Below, one piece after another: positions 1 to 10,603 of a stretch of 64,000 nucleotides of DNA. The stretch spans positions 868,001 to 932,000 of the forward strand of contig PSQN01000017.1 of assembly GCA_002989075.1 (NCBI GenBank), in the 5' to 3' direction. Origin of the DNA: Arthonia radiata (Eukaryota; Ascomycota; Arthoniomycetes; Arthoniales; Arthoniaceae). Position 1 is the first letter of the stretch. Every line of letters begins with the position of its first letter. A model generated the notes under the pieces. The model worked only from the letters and a program-made list of their open reading frames with translations. It did no database searches and was not told the origin of the DNA. The position numbers and the translations under genes are program-made.

Positions 1-997
1 CATTTTCGACAATCTTAGGAACTGTGTCGTCCGCGGATAGTAATGAAGTCCGATTAGCACGAAGATGAGATAATATTGTAGGCTCGTTTGCAAGCGGGGT
101 CCATTCGTTGAGCGATTGAGCCACTAAAGGATCAATCGACGCTGCGACAAGTTCAGTGATCTCTCCCTGGAAGTCTTCTACTTTTTCTGCATTTTTGAGC
201 TGATCAAGATAGACAATCATTTGCCGTATCTGGACGTCCAGATCGTTGGCTGCAAGCTCCAATGTAGAAAGCTGCTCTGCAATTTCCTCGATTTGGAGGA
301 GCTCCGATGCTCTTTCTTTTGCTTCCCCAAGCTGACGATTGAAGTCTTGTTCCTGCAGATCGCAGTATGCCTTGCGATCCTGCAGCTCATGCCATGTGCT
401 GGCAAACGCTTCGAGCTCGAGTCTCGCATTCTTCACCAGCTTCTCAGTCGTAGATTGCTGGCTTTTCACAAGATCCTGGCTCGACGTCGAAATATCAGCA
501 GCAGAAGTAATCTGCTTCGGCGCAGCACCAGTGTAGTCAATGAATGACTTGAACACGTCTGGAACCTGAAGTCCTTCTTCGGCTTCGATCTGGGCAACAG
601 TTCTGACCTTGGATCGCACCGGCGCCCTCGCCGACGCTTTGACGCCGGGCTGGCCGGAACGCTGCTTAGTCACTTCCTTCCTCCGACGTCGCTCTTTGCG
701 CTCTTCTTCTGACGAATCTTCGTAATCTTCGCCGCGCTGCTCTGCAGCACGGCGCTCCTCGGCTTTCTGCTGCGGCGTCTTCTCCTTTACTGCACCCACA
801 CCAGCGCCCTGTGGTCGTAATTTAACGGCGATAGGATTTCTCATCCCCTCGCCCTCTTTGCCAAGACCCTGCCCCTCAACGTGGCCCATTTTTGCCATCA
901 TGCGCTCTGCGAAGGACATCTTCCCGGTCTTGGGCTTCTTCGCCTGCGACCCGCCATCATCAAAATTTGATGCGCGCTTGCTCTCCATCGTGGGCAT
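1..997 (-). CDS. G-patch splicing factor, TFIP11/Ntr1-like (3' part outside window)
   Basis: An open frame of 332 codons runs from an ATG at 997 to the window edge, so the C-terminus is missing; a second in-frame ATG lies at 988. Residues about 27-68 form a G-patch: MSFAERMMAKMGHVEGQG, then LGKEGEGMRNPIAVKLRP. A charged segment follows (EDSSEEERKERRRRKE, about residues 98-113), then a long helical, probably coiled-coil stretch from about residue 190. This layout matches fungal homologues of TFIP11/Ntr1 (Spp382), which recruit and activate the DEAH helicase Prp43 to dismantle the spliceosome in the nucleus; the expected GCFC-type C-terminal region would lie outside the window. No intron is needed in the visible part. 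The gene is divergent from the next gene, about 760 bp away. Family is well supported; exact orthology is inferred. Confidence 0.85.
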   Translation of the reverse strand, partial: MPTMESKRASNFDDGGSQAKKPKTGKMSFAERMMAKMGHVEGQGLGKEGEGMRNPIAVKLRPQGAGVGAVKEKTPQQKAEERRAAEQRGEDYEDSSEEERKERRRRKEVTKQRSGQPGVKASARAPVRSKVRTVAQIEAEEGLQVPDVFKSFIDYTGAAPKQITSAADISTSSQDLVKSQQSTTEKLVKNARLELEAFASTWHELQDRKAYCDLQEQDFNRQLGEAKERASELLQIEEIAEQLSTLELAANDLDVQIRQMIVYLDQLKNAEKVEDFQGEITELVAASIDPLVAQSLNEWTPLANEPTILSHLRANRTSLLSADDTVPKIVEN

Positions 998-1756
998 CGT
1001 GTGTCGATTGTTTATGCGTATGTCGCAAAAAGGGCCGCTTAATGAATATCCAACCCAATGGGGATCACTCGCCACCTCTCAAATCCAGAGTGCATCAGCG
1101 TTCGCGTGCGTTGAATCTGCTTTGCGACCGTGTGCTCTGAACGCCGCTCGTATCTTTTTCGAAATTTCAAGACCGCAGCGACAATATCAGATATGACGGA
1201 ATACTGGCGTCACAAACGTCACAGGCGTGGAAATTGGGGGAAGCGGTTGGGATGGGAATGTGACACCCCAATCAAATCCACTCACACAAAGTATCAATCA
1301 CTGTAATAAATCACGAAGACTCATTTCGTGTTGTGCATCTCCAGGGCAGATCCCTGTGAGTCTGGGAGGGAGTGCTTTTTATTGCCCGCGTTCGATCTAG
1401 GCAAGACGGCACGTGCGTATTGTTGACTCCCTTTGAATATATTACTGTTTTGGGATACATACGAACTAGATATATGCTCAGGTCACACCACCCCTGCTAT
1501 TCCTTATCTCCTCCACGGCTACCCTCAGATTCTCCTTCCGTCGTTCATTTTGGCTGAGAAGCTCCGACCTTTATTATTGAAAACGAGCGTTAACATGTTA
1601 CACTCGTTCAATATTGGGGTTTACCAGACGCCCTCGCTTGACGCTACCCTACTTTAAACCACGCCAATTAATGCCTCACTCCTTTCAGCGCAGATAGCCC
1701 TTGCGATCTCGTATCAACAGTCACCATCCTCTCTCCGCCAGCCTCCTGTAGCATTC
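998..1756. promoter_or_regulatory. Divergent intergenic region
   Basis: About 760 bp separates two divergent start codons and should hold both promoters. Pyrimidine-rich stretches lie just before the plus-strand start (about 1700-1750), as is common ahead of fungal start codons. The short frames here lack family similarity or codon structure, and I see no gene. Confidence 0.45.
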
Positions 1757-4700
1757 ATGGATCACCACCCTTCACAACGTTCTACGACGTCTGGCTATGA
1801 GCCGCGCAACACATCCAACCCACTGTCTGTGAGCACGCTCAGTGATAAATTGGACATCGATGAAGAGTTGCGGAAATTGGCGCAAGAGCAGGATGATTAC
1901 CACAGCCGACGGTTCTCACCTCCTGTGAGCCCTCTCCGTCCGGCGCCATTGAGCTTCAGTCATCATACGTCCCCAGAACTCCAACCGCTTGCGAATGCGG
2001 ACGCGCAGTGGGGCGATCCATACGCCAATGCATACGTTTCATCGCCGCCCATGTCTTCTGCGTCATTTATGTCGAGAGGTTCTGCGAAATCTCGTGGCTC
2101 CCATCGTGCCACTCGCAAAGCCTCCACGCCTGCGCGATTTGAGCCAGACCGAGAGGGCAGACCACTGGACTCCATGATGACCGCAACGACAAGCCCCCGG
2201 CCTGGCTCTGCATTCGGATTCGCGCCGTCTTTGACGTCCCGCACTGACCGCTCTCTATCTATCGTTCCCTCCATTACACCAGCTCAGGACGATCAACGAT
2301 CCATCCCTCCGAGCAGGGACTTCGAAGGGTCTGCATCGATCGCGCCTTCTATTGGGCCAGCTCAGGATGATGGTGAATTCTCAATTCAACCAAGCCCAAC
2401 GCGGGAGCACTACAACTTTGAGCCATCGATTCTCGAGTTCAACCCGACCGCTGGCCTCGACCGAAACGCTAGCATTGCTTCAAATCAGACCATCCCTCGA
2501 TCTTTGTTCCGAGACTTTGACGGTGTCCATGTTTCTCCCAACATTGATGCCGACATCCTAGAAGAGGAGGAAGAGGAAGAGTTTGCCAGCAAACAGCCCC
2601 AGGAATCGAATGTACACACGGACAACGCATTGCAATTTGCAAATGAGTATGAAGATTGGTTTCAGGATCAATGGCAGCAGGCAGAGGGATTCCCGGAGGA
2701 GCCTGATGGTGTGAGCAAGCATGGAACAGAGCAAAGGGACCTGGATGGAGTGCAAAGCGTAGCAGAACCTCAAGGCTGGGTCGAACCGCCCCCGCCCGAA
2801 GGCATGCAATTCTATCCTGCGCCAGTGCCGAGGGAGCTGAACATGCCAAAAAGGTTATCACGGCAACTGCCCGCAGAGGTGATGGCAAAACGTCGCTCGC
2901 AGGTTCTCAGCACTGTGAATCCTGATGCGCGGATGTCGGCTGTGTGGTTACCCGGAGACGACGAGCAGCCGAGTGAGCAAGCTATATTGGAGAAGGAGGC
3001 CCCGAGCTCTCCAGCAGCGCATAGAAGGCAGAAAAGCAGCCTTGCCAACATGAAGAATCTCCCCCCTCAGCTGCGGGCTAGTATTTTCTTCGACCATCAG
3101 ACCGTCCCGCACGAGATCGAGATGAGAGGAGGATCAGCCACAGCCACCCTCGAAAATCTCCTCGACGCTTCAGTGAGCGGTCCCCCAGCAAATGATGTCC
3201 CCTCTCGACACCCGGACGCTGTCGGGAGGCATAAGCCTCGTTCGAGCACTCTTTCTCTCCTTGACAACGGTGGCCGCGCCAGCCGGGCTTCAATGCTATC
3301 GGCGCCGCTAACGGACAAGAAGTCAGACGGAAGGTTGAGTCGATCTTCCATGCTGTCAGGAAAGCGCTCCCAAAGTTTTGATAACCTTGCTCAAGCTGGA
3401 AATCGAAGCAGCGCAGCTCTGTCGCTTTCGAAGTTCAGCTTTGAGGAGAAACGATGCAGCAGTGCTCTGGAAATTGATGCGCCTAATCTACGCATCATGA
3501 ATGGATCAGAGGAAGGTGGCGAGCATGGTGAAGAGGACGAGCTCGATGACCGGCGGAGCTCACTGCGTCGTTCTGTCTTCGATGCAGCTCTAAGTGAGGG
3601 CGGTGTAATACACGTTGAAGGGGAGCCCGTCGAAGAGCATGAGGGGGAGGGAGGCGAGGAGGAGGCGGAAGGAGAAGAAGAGGCCGCGCAAGACTCGGAC
3701 GAGTATGACGAGACACTACATGGTCCGCCAACGACACTCCTTGCTGAATTGCAGCTACGAAAGCAAAAGCTCAAGTCAAGGAACCGTACAGCTGTGAGCG
3801 CTTTCCCCAACGGCATGCATTCCACTCTGCTTGAGATGGACGCTGTTGCGCAGATTGAGAAGAGAAAACGGCATAAGAAACCAACAACGCTGGCTTGGGA
3901 AGATCCAAGCGCTAGAGGAACGTTGGCGGACGCTGATGACGATGATGTGCCGTTGGGTATTCTTTTCCCTGCACGTCACGGCTTGATTGCAAAAGGCAAG
4001 AACGAGTGGGATCAGCCGTTAGGCTTGCTAGCCAAACGAGAGCAAGAAGAGAGCGAACCTCTCAGCCGGCGCCGCAATCGTTTGCGTGGCATCAGTCCTC
4101 AGCGAGCGATACAGATACAAAGGGAGCAGCAGATGCAGGGGCTGTCGCCTATAAGCCCTCGCTCAGGTGTCACAGAAGGGCAACTTCCTGCAGATGGATC
4201 CGATCATGAGGGCGAGACGCTCGCGCAGCGCACACGGCGGTTGCGGTCACGTCGCGTGCTCGATGACGCTATCGGTAGAAATCGGGATGGCGCGCAATCT
4301 CGGGCACTAAGCGACGACTTCGCTGGTGAAATGATGAGCACGTTTGGGCCGCTGTGTGGAGACGGCAAACCGAACGACGAAAATTCGCCGCAAGGGCTTG
4401 GTCCAGCAAATGATGCGGAGCACGAGGGTGAGACCCTCGGCCAACGGCGGAAACGTCTCCAAAAGGAAGCAGCAGCTCGTCAGCCTTCTGGCGGTAGAGG
4501 TGAGCACCGATCACCACTTCGGCCGACAAGTAGCATGGCCAATCTTTTGGCTCAAGCTCCGCAGTCGGCATTTGGCGTGTGGGATATGTCAAACGAGACC
4601 AAAACATCCGGTTTGATAGGAGATTACGAAGCGAAGCGAAATCGCTCTCGTGAAAATCTGCTTGACCAGAACTACCGCACCAACAGCGGCATGGGTGTTG

Positions 4701-5272
4701 ATCAGCCTCTGGTGGATGTCGACCAAGATCGAGCAGCCGCTGAGAAGCGAGTTAATAGAGGTGCAGCCGGCAGCCGGCTGTCGTTTGCACCCGGGCAATT
4801 CAGTGGCCTGGGGTCAAAATCGTCAAGAGAGCTTCTTCGAGAGCAAGTGGGTACACCGCAGCCTCAGCTCAATCCATCTTCGCAACAACAGAACCCGTGG
4901 GCTGGATTCGCGCCTCAGTCGTTTGCTCACGGCCTGGGCGCCGTTGGGTCCAATCTCAGTCCCACCGCTCAGACGCCTCCGCCTTTCCCGCAAATGCCGC
5001 CACACTCGGGTGTGCCAGACTTCGTTGCTGATCCGAAGGGAGGTGCAACGCATAATGTCAACCGTGGATCGATGCTGTGGAGCAACGAGCAGTCCAGGGC
5101 TGCACAGCGACAATGGAGCAGTGGCAACTTCGGCGCAGTCAGGACGTACGCTGCGCAAGCTATGGGCCCTCAGCAGATGGCCTTTGAGCAGATGCAGGCG
5201 GCAAATATGAGCGAAATGGAGCGAGCGAAGATTGAGAGGTGGAGGACCAGCATAATGCCACAAGGCTATTAG
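1757..5272 (+). CDS. Large low-complexity protein, function unknown
   Basis: A single uninterrupted frame of 1171 residues, rich in Ser, Pro, Gln, Glu and Arg; I do not recognise an enzymatic domain. An N-terminal disordered Ser/Pro region holds two copies of a PSI.PAQDD motif (about residues 170-203). Acidic runs occur near 260-270 and 615-650. The most structured-looking core is about 650-780, with LHGPPTTLLAELQLRKQK (near 652), a DDDDVPLGILFP segment (near 728) and EPLSRRRNRLRG (767). Related basic motifs recur at 816 (DHEGETLAQRTRRLRSRR) and 888 (EHEGETLGQRRKRLQKE). The C-terminus is Gln/Pro-rich. There is no signal peptide or membrane segment. It looks like a scaffold or nucleic-acid-associated disordered protein, but that is inference. 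The start is the first ATG of the frame, after a pyrimidine-rich leader. Confidence 0.8.
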   Translation: MDHHPSQRSTTSGYEPRNTSNPLSVSTLSDKLDIDEELRKLAQEQDDYHSRRFSPPVSPLRPAPLSFSHHTSPELQPLANADAQWGDPYANAYVSSPPMSSASFMSRGSAKSRGSHRATRKASTPARFEPDREGRPLDSMMTATTSPRPGSAFGFAPSLTSRTDRSLSIVPSITPAQDDQRSIPPSRDFEGSASIAPSIGPAQDDGEFSIQPSPTREHYNFEPSILEFNPTAGLDRNASIASNQTIPRSLFRDFDGVHVSPNIDADILEEEEEEEFASKQPQESNVHTDNALQFANEYEDWFQDQWQQAEGFPEEPDGVSKHGTEQRDLDGVQSVAEPQGWVEPPPPEGMQFYPAPVPRELNMPKRLSRQLPAEVMAKRRSQVLSTVNPDARMSAVWLPGDDEQPSEQAILEKEAPSSPAAHRRQKSSLANMKNLPPQLRASIFFDHQTVPHEIEMRGGSATATLENLLDASVSGPPANDVPSRHPDAVGRHKPRSSTLSLLDNGGRASRASMLSAPLTDKKSDGRLSRSSMLSGKRSQSFDNLAQAGNRSSAALSLSKFSFEEKRCSSALEIDAPNLRIMNGSEEGGEHGEEDELDDRRSSLRRSVFDAALSEGGVIHVEGEPVEEHEGEGGEEEAEGEEEAAQDSDEYDETLHGPPTTLLAELQLRKQKLKSRNRTAVSAFPNGMHSTLLEMDAVAQIEKRKRHKKPTTLAWEDPSARGTLADADDDDVPLGILFPARHGLIAKGKNEWDQPLGLLAKREQEESEPLSRRRNRLRGISPQRAIQIQREQQMQGLSPISPRSGVTEGQLPADGSDHEGETLAQRTRRLRSRRVLDDAIGRNRDGAQSRALSDDFAGEMMSTFGPLCGDGKPNDENSPQGLGPANDAEHEGETLGQRRKRLQKEAAARQPSGGRGEHRSPLRPTSSMANLLAQAPQSAFGVWDMSNETKTSGLIGDYEAKRNRSRENLLDQNYRTNSGMGVDQPLVDVDQDRAAAEKRVNRGAAGSRLSFAPGQFSGLGSKSSRELLREQVGTPQPQLNPSSQQQNPWAGFAPQSFAHGLGAVGSNLSPTAQTPPPFPQMPPHSGVPDFVADPKGGATHNVNRGSMLWSNEQSRAAQRQWSSGNFGAVRTYAAQAMGPQQMAFEQMQAANMSEMERAKIERWRTSIMPQGY

Positions 5273-5561
5273 TTGGTTTGGCAACGTTGGGCATAGCGTG
5301 GTTTCGTGATGATACTGGACGGTAGTAAGGACTCATGAAAGCATTTAGCGGCTGCATCAATTGGAGTATGCAATAAGCATCACGTTTGAATGGTGAAAAG
5401 GAGTTCACTTCGACTGCAAATTTATGCAATGCCTTGTCTCACGGCAAAATTGAGCTTGTGTACTAGACCCTGCCATGTTGACTAGGCAAGCTTGTTGACA
5501 ATGCTGAATCGTGTTGATTCTCGCACAATCCTCAATCATTAGTGACCACGAGCACCCATTC

Positions 5562-7076
5562 ATGTCGACCTGTGAGGACTGCGCAGTGTTCACCGTCCTT
5601 GTGACAGGCGCAAACAGGTAAACAACCAAAGTTCCTACTTGCACCCGCTGTTCTCGACATTCGACCCAGATCCCTCTCAACAACCGCTCACACTAACCCA
5701 GCGGCCTAGGCCTTGCGACCTGCCAACGCCTCATCGACGAGTTCCTACATACGCGGCCTAGCTCTGAGACTCTTCTCTTGATCCCCACCACCCGCTCCGC
5801 CCCCAAATCTGAGCAAACATTCCAGACCCTCTCGCAATATGCTGTCACGACTGCGCACAATGCGGAGAAGAAGCGGCCAGGCGCCGGCGCAGAAGCCGAG
5901 CAACGCATACACATACGACCGAAGCAGCTAGATCTATGCAGCTTGCGCAGTGTCAGAGAGTGCGCACGGAGACTGAAGAGCGAGCATGGTGTCGCGAAAC
6001 TGGACGCTGTGATTTGTAACGCAGGCATTGGCGGCTGGACGGGCGTGAAGTGGCCGCAGGCGATATACTGTGTCCTCACGGATCTGGTGCATGCGGTTAC
6101 GTGGCCGACCTTCAAGAAAGGGTCTACTGGGAATCTCACGAAAGCCCAGTTGCCTGAGGCTATCACAAGCAAGAGCGAAGATAGCCGAAGAAGTCGACAG
6201 CAAGGAACCGGAGAAACCGGAGAAACCGGTCAAGAGCATCACGAAAGTGAGCCACAGCTCGGCGAGATCTTCTGCGCCAACGTCCTCGGGCATTACATGC
6301 TCGTGCATGACCTCGTCCCACTTCTGCACAAGGGTGGAAGGGACGGCGCAAAAGGGCGGGTGATCTGGACATCCAGCCTCGAGGCGTACAGCTGGGCGTT
6401 CAAGCCGGATACCGACTTTCAGGGCATCCACCATGCGCTTTCTTACGAATCTTCCAAACGCCTGACCGATATACTGGTCTTGACGTCGCATCTGTCCAGC
6501 GTAGGCCCTTGGGTCAACAGCTACCTCTCCGCATCACCCTTTAAGTCAGACGGCGCAACTGCTGGCAACGAAAACGAAGAGACGACAAAACCCCGCATGT
6601 ACCTCACCCACCCCGGCGTCTGTGGCACTTCAATCTTTCCCCTCCCCTTCCTGCTCGCTTGGCTCATGCTCGCCGCCCTCTACGTCGCGCGCGCCCTCGG
6701 CTCAATCTGGCATACCATCAAGCCCTACACCGGCGCCACTGCGCCCGTCTGGCTGGCGCTCGCCTCTGAGGAAACTCTGTCATACCATGAGGCACCGCCG
6801 CCTGGCCAAAAAGCCGGCAGAGCGGCGGGTAAATGGGGCAGCGCGACGGATGCGGAGGGGCATGAGCGCGTGGAGCGAACGGAGGTCGCGGGCTGGGGAT
6901 GGAGGGGATGGGTGGGCGAGAGTAGCGCGAGGAGGTTGAGGGGACGGATGAGAGGAGCCGTGGATTTGACGGAGCAGGCACAGTGGGAGTTTGAGGAGGC
7001 GGGGAGGAGGGCTTGGGAGGCGATGGAGGGGTTGAGGGTGGAGTGGACGCGGAGGTTGGATGCTGCTGAAGTGTGA
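5562..7076 (+). CDS. ERG27: 3-keto-steroid reductase (ERG27 family), one intron
   Basis: Short-chain dehydrogenase of ergosterol synthesis that reduces the 3-ketone after C-4 demethylation, acting with Erg25/Erg26 at the ER or lipid droplets. Exon 1 is 5562-5617 and exon 2 is 5702-7076; the 84-bp intron 5618-5701 (GTAAAC...CCCAG) splits the Ser codon of the NADPH-binding motif, giving TGANSGLG at residues 15-22. Further signatures are NAG at 125-127, an active-site Ser in VIWTSS (about 242-243) and the catalytic YESSK (Tyr266, Lys270). The predicted protein of 475 residues is longer than yeast Erg27 (347) because of a low-complexity insert near 165-200 (KSEDSRRSRQQGTGETGETG) and a charged tail. 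A hydrophobic stretch (FPLPFLLAWLMLAALYVA, around residue 325) may aid membrane association. The start was chosen because it is the only one that supplies the Rossmann motif. Confidence 0.92.
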
Positions 7077-7461
7077 AAGGGGATCTTGACATGTGGAGAT
7101 AGCAAGGGATGCAGGGGTGAGGCCAGAATATGTGTGCTCGGATTGGGGATAAAGCTGCAGCGTCAGACTGGCGAAGAAGGCCCCCAGACCGTAACGTCGT
7201 ACGCGATGCGATACAATGCGGGCCCATGGATAGCCTCTGCGCAACTCATGCTGACGCAAGGCGTGCTGCAGACTTCCTATTGGCAGCGGGTAAGTCTCAG
7301 GGCCTCCACGCATTTGATGCTGTGTCTCTCTATGATCCCTTCAGCGGCCTTTCTGCCGGCATTGCTCTTGAACATTCGACTCGGCTGCCGTAACGGCTGG
7401 TATGGACGGTTTATAGAAACATTTGTGCTGAATTTTTCCCCTTAGCTGGTACTCATGGCTG
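7077..7461. other. Convergent intergenic spacer
   Basis: Spacer between two convergent genes, presumably holding both 3' ends. The small frames here are not supported. An unrecognised 3' exon of the minus-strand gene could lie here, since that protein lacks an expected C-terminal domain, but I could not find one. Confidence 0.4.
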
Positions 7462-8181
7462 TCATATGCCAAACACCCCATCCACCATTCCCCGTCCAGG
7501 CAACACCCCCCTCCTCCACGCCCATCCGACGGCCCATCCACCAACCGCTAGTACCGCACTGCTAGGCCAATTCGCAAGCGCGACTTGCGTCGCCACCATG
7601 TACGTCTGCCACTTGCTGCTTGGCTCGATCGCCCACGTTCTCTCATCTCTTGCATCCTCATTGCCTTCACCCGATCCTCCCCTCCCCTCCCCCGTCTGAG
7701 CTGTATTCGAGTCGAGCACCGACACATTCGCGTACTTCCACACAAACGGCACAGCCTCGCACCACTGCACCAGCATCCCGAACAACAGCACCGTCGGCCC
7801 TGTGCCTGTCCCTACTCCTTGTCCTAGACCTGCCTCCCCACCTGCACCCACTCCCCCCTCTACACCAATACCTGCACCCACATTTCCTCTTCCCCCCAAC
7901 AACCTCTCAACGCCCACACACAAAACCACACACCACGGCACCACCGCTAGCACAAACGCACCAAGCTTTCTCGTCCCCCACAGCCGCTCGACGGTTCGCA
8001 TCTGGTAGATCAGCGACAAGGCGAAGATGAGATGGAGAGGCCGGTCGTAGGTTATGTGGTTGAGGGATTGGAGGATGGGTGAGGGCGCTGGAAAGAGGAG
8101 GCGGAGGAAGGATAATAGTGGGAGCGTGAGGAGGAGGGCTAGTGTTAGAGGCGCGCCGGTGAGGGTGGAGGAGGTTGGCAT
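7462..8181 (-). CDS. DSC E3 ligase subunit 2-like rhomboid pseudoprotease
   Basis: A 239-residue membrane protein. Hydrophobic segments lie at about 10-30, 48-60, 73-95, 130-148 and 205-222. The motif RTVERLWGTRKLGAF (62-76) is typical of the rhomboid-like core of UBAC2/Dsc2 proteins. No GxSG serine or catalytic His is visible, as expected for a pseudoprotease. In fungi Dsc2/DscB belongs to the Golgi/ER DSC ubiquitin-ligase complex that activates SREBP, so it is tied functionally to sterol regulation; it happens to lie beside ERG27. A Gly-rich loop (98-128) and a Gly/Glu loop (163-180) are low-complexity inserts. The frame ends shortly after the last membrane segment, with no UBA domain seen, so either the gene is short or a 3' exon was missed. 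Family assignment is moderate. Confidence 0.65.
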   Translation of the reverse strand: MPTSSTLTGAPLTLALLLTLPLLSFLRLLFPAPSPILQSLNHITYDRPLHLIFALSLIYQMRTVERLWGTRKLGAFVLAVVPWCVVLCVGVERLLGGRGNVGAGIGVEGGVGAGGEAGLGQGVGTGTGPTVLLFGMLVQWCEAVPFVWKYANVSVLDSNTAQTGEGRGGSGEGNEDARDERTWAIEPSSKWQTYMVATQVALANWPSSAVLAVGGWAVGWAWRRGVLPGRGMVDGVFGI

Positions 8182-8565
8182 GTTGTGGTGTGGTGGGTAT
8201 GAGGGTGGTTGTGTTTGGAGCGATTGTGGATCGGCTGGGGTGGTTGGATTCGTTAAAGGAACGCGGTGTGCGGAGCGACCTCAGTGGGCTGCTTTGGTGT
8301 GGTTCATTCGAAAGCTGGTTATTTTGGGCATCAGGGATCGTTGAAAGCGGTTTTCCATGCGTAAGAGTTGAGTTTGAAAATTTGAGAAGAGAATATGAGT
8401 GTGGACGACGCCCGAGTCTCAGTCGCCGTCAAGATGGAACGTGTTGTTTGGAAAACACATCGGAGAATTACTTGAGGTGCGTGCCTGACTAGTAAGGCAC
8501 TAAAGTAGTTGAACAATTGCTCGGTGAAGGCTTGTCTATAATTCTCTAACGTGTGTATACATCAT
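8182..8565. other. Intergenic spacer between two minus-strand genes
   Basis: Spacer of 384 bp between the stop of the esterase-like gene and the start of the DSC2-like gene, and presumably the latter's promoter. No gene is supported. Confidence 0.4.
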
Positions 8566-10054
8566 TTATATGGAATAATATGGCGTCGTATCTAACATAC
8601 TCAGCCAGTTGAAGATCATCATAGCCTTTATGATATTGCTCCGCATGCCAGCATGTGTGCCATCCTATGCCAAGTCAGCCAAGCGAACACCCCGAACCCG
8701 AGTGAGACAGCCGTTGCGCTTACGGCATGCAGGACTAAGACTTACCGGACTGCTATTTTGGACTGTCAGATTGTACATGCCAAGATGTTCGATCTGACCT
8801 CCTCTCTCCTCTTGCGCCCAGTGACTGATGTTTTTCTCGAAACGCATCACTGCCGCATTGCCCTGTGATTGGACGTACTGCGCTGGCTTGTTCGCTCCGA
8901 TTGCATTCGGTGTCATGAAGAGACGCGGCCAGAATAGGGGTGTCTCCCCGTTTGCTGCTTTCGTCTCGTTGAGCCAGGGCATGACTTCAACGATGGCGTT
9001 TTCTACCTGCTCCGTCCAGCCGATGGTCGCGCTCTCGTTGAAGCCGTTCCAGCCGCCATGGCCGTAGAGGAAGGCGACTGGCTTTTTCGGCCGCTCTGTC
9101 GGTAGCTCGTCTTTCATGCCTTGGAGCGCGTCCTCCTTGAGCGGGTAAGCTAGCTCGATGTGAGCTATGGGGTTTGGTTAGCTTGGCGTGAACAGAGCTA
9201 GCAAAGCGAAGCTCGTGTCGTTGTGGACTCACTTTTGATCGGGGCGGTGCTCTCAATGGGGCAGTATAGCGACTCTGGGTCATGCTCGATGGCATAGGAT
9301 GTTGAAAAGACCCCATTCCAGCCGCAGTCGCTGGTACCCCACGCACCCGCACAGCTGCAATCGTTTCCCTCAGGATCAGGCGTCCATCCCGTGTTCTGGC
9401 CACGGACCATATCCCTCCGCAGTATCAGATGCATCGCCAATGCACCGCTCCGAACGTGTGAGTCGCCAACCATGAAGATCATAGAGAAACGTGATAAGAT
9501 CTCGCAGATCTCATCATTCGTAAACCAGCGCATGTCGCACCCTCGCGGAGCATAGGGCGCATCGATGCCATGACGACCACCATTGGTCATGGCGGTCAGC
9601 AGCTGCTGTCGATCCTGACAGAGCGGATGAAAGGGTTCATGCAGCTCCAACGAAGACACAGCGCAGTCAGACGTGTCGCCTTTCCGGTAGTCGGCGAAGG
9701 CATCGATGGTGTCTAGAGCTCGTCCTGGGGCTTTGACTGGCTCGCCCCATGGTGAGTTGTTATCGCGAAGGTAAGGGTCCTTTCCTCGAAGAGAAGAACG
9801 TCGTGATGGAGACGGCCATAGATGCTCCAGAGAGTGCTGGACAAGACAGGTGAGCACTTGATGGTATCGTATGCTGACACAAGGGCAACGAAACCGACCA
9901 CCGAAGCATGCAGCGAGTCACGGCGTACCTGTGGGGTAGTATCGCTGTACGTCTTCACGCTCTGCGACCAAACATACACCAGCAGCCAAAACGTCGAAGC
10001 CAGAAACCCAATGTGAGACCACGAGACGTTCTGAAACATCGGTTTCCGCGACAT
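8566..10054 (-). CDS. Membrane-anchored SGNH/PC-esterase-like protein, four exons
   Basis: Exons are 10054-9929, 9836-9233, 9164-8746 and 8664-8566, with introns of 92, 68 and 81 bp; the second has a clear GCTAACC branch site. The predicted protein has 415 residues. A signal anchor lies near the N-terminus (SHIGFLASTFWLLVYVWS), so most of the protein should face the secretory lumen or cell exterior. FMVGDSHVRSG (163-173) is the GDS nucleophile block of SGNH hydrolases, and DGTH (384-387) supplies the C-terminal Asp-x-x-His of the catalytic triad, found only after splicing in exon 4. A cluster of cysteines (DCSCAGAWGTSDCGW) lies between them. The pattern resembles PC-esterase/TBL/Cas1-type O-acyltransferases or esterases acting on glycans. 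Substrate is unknown. The fold assignment is good and the exact role is inference. Confidence 0.75.
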
Positions 10055-10603
10055 TATTCAACCAAATCGACGCCGCTGCCGAGTCTTATACGCCGTCCTG
10101 TACATCAAGCATCCATGTCTATGACACTCTCCTACACCACCTTGAGAACGTAGCGGGCAGTCGGGCATTTTTGATGGCCGCGTGGAAAATAGGAAATAAA
10201 GGGACTCGATCCTCGACCTGGGATGGGATGGCTCCTCGGTATGTTTGGAGCTGCGTCCTCCGACCCGCGCGCGAAGGATCGCCTTTAATTGGAGTTGACA
10301 CCTGTGTGCGGAATAGCGCGGATGCAGCCCTGCTGGTAGTCTCAAGTATAAAGGGCTAAAGCGGCAAGTAGAGTAGCTAACCTGGCCAGGACATGCCTCT
10401 GCTGAAACATTATTGCAGGCTACAGCCGGGCATAGAAGAGTATTGATTATCATGATATATGGCCAGTTCGCAGAGGGTAATCATATCACCGTTGGAGCTC
10501 TCCGCATCTTGCAACGTCCCGGCCGCGGTTGCTGATCAGACACTAGCCTCAGTCCACTCAGGCCCGTGCGCTCGGCTGATATATTACCCGATAAGTAAAT
10601 GCT
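10055..10603. other. Upstream region of esterase-like gene, host flank of AT island
   Basis: Normal-GC host sequence upstream of a minus-strand gene. Base composition falls abruptly after about 10635. Short frames here are unsupported. A 9-bp motif at 10562-10570 is matched in inverted form at 55236-55244 (see the inverted repeat entries). Confidence 0.4.

Noticed and set aside
1963-2274. Opposite-strand open frames within the large plus-strand gene
   Set aside because: They are shadows of a GC-balanced long frame and have no family similarity.
6718-7313. Proline-rich minus-strand frames over the ERG27 3' end
   Set aside because: They overlap a confidently assigned exon, and their composition is the complement of its Gly/Glu/Arg-rich tail.
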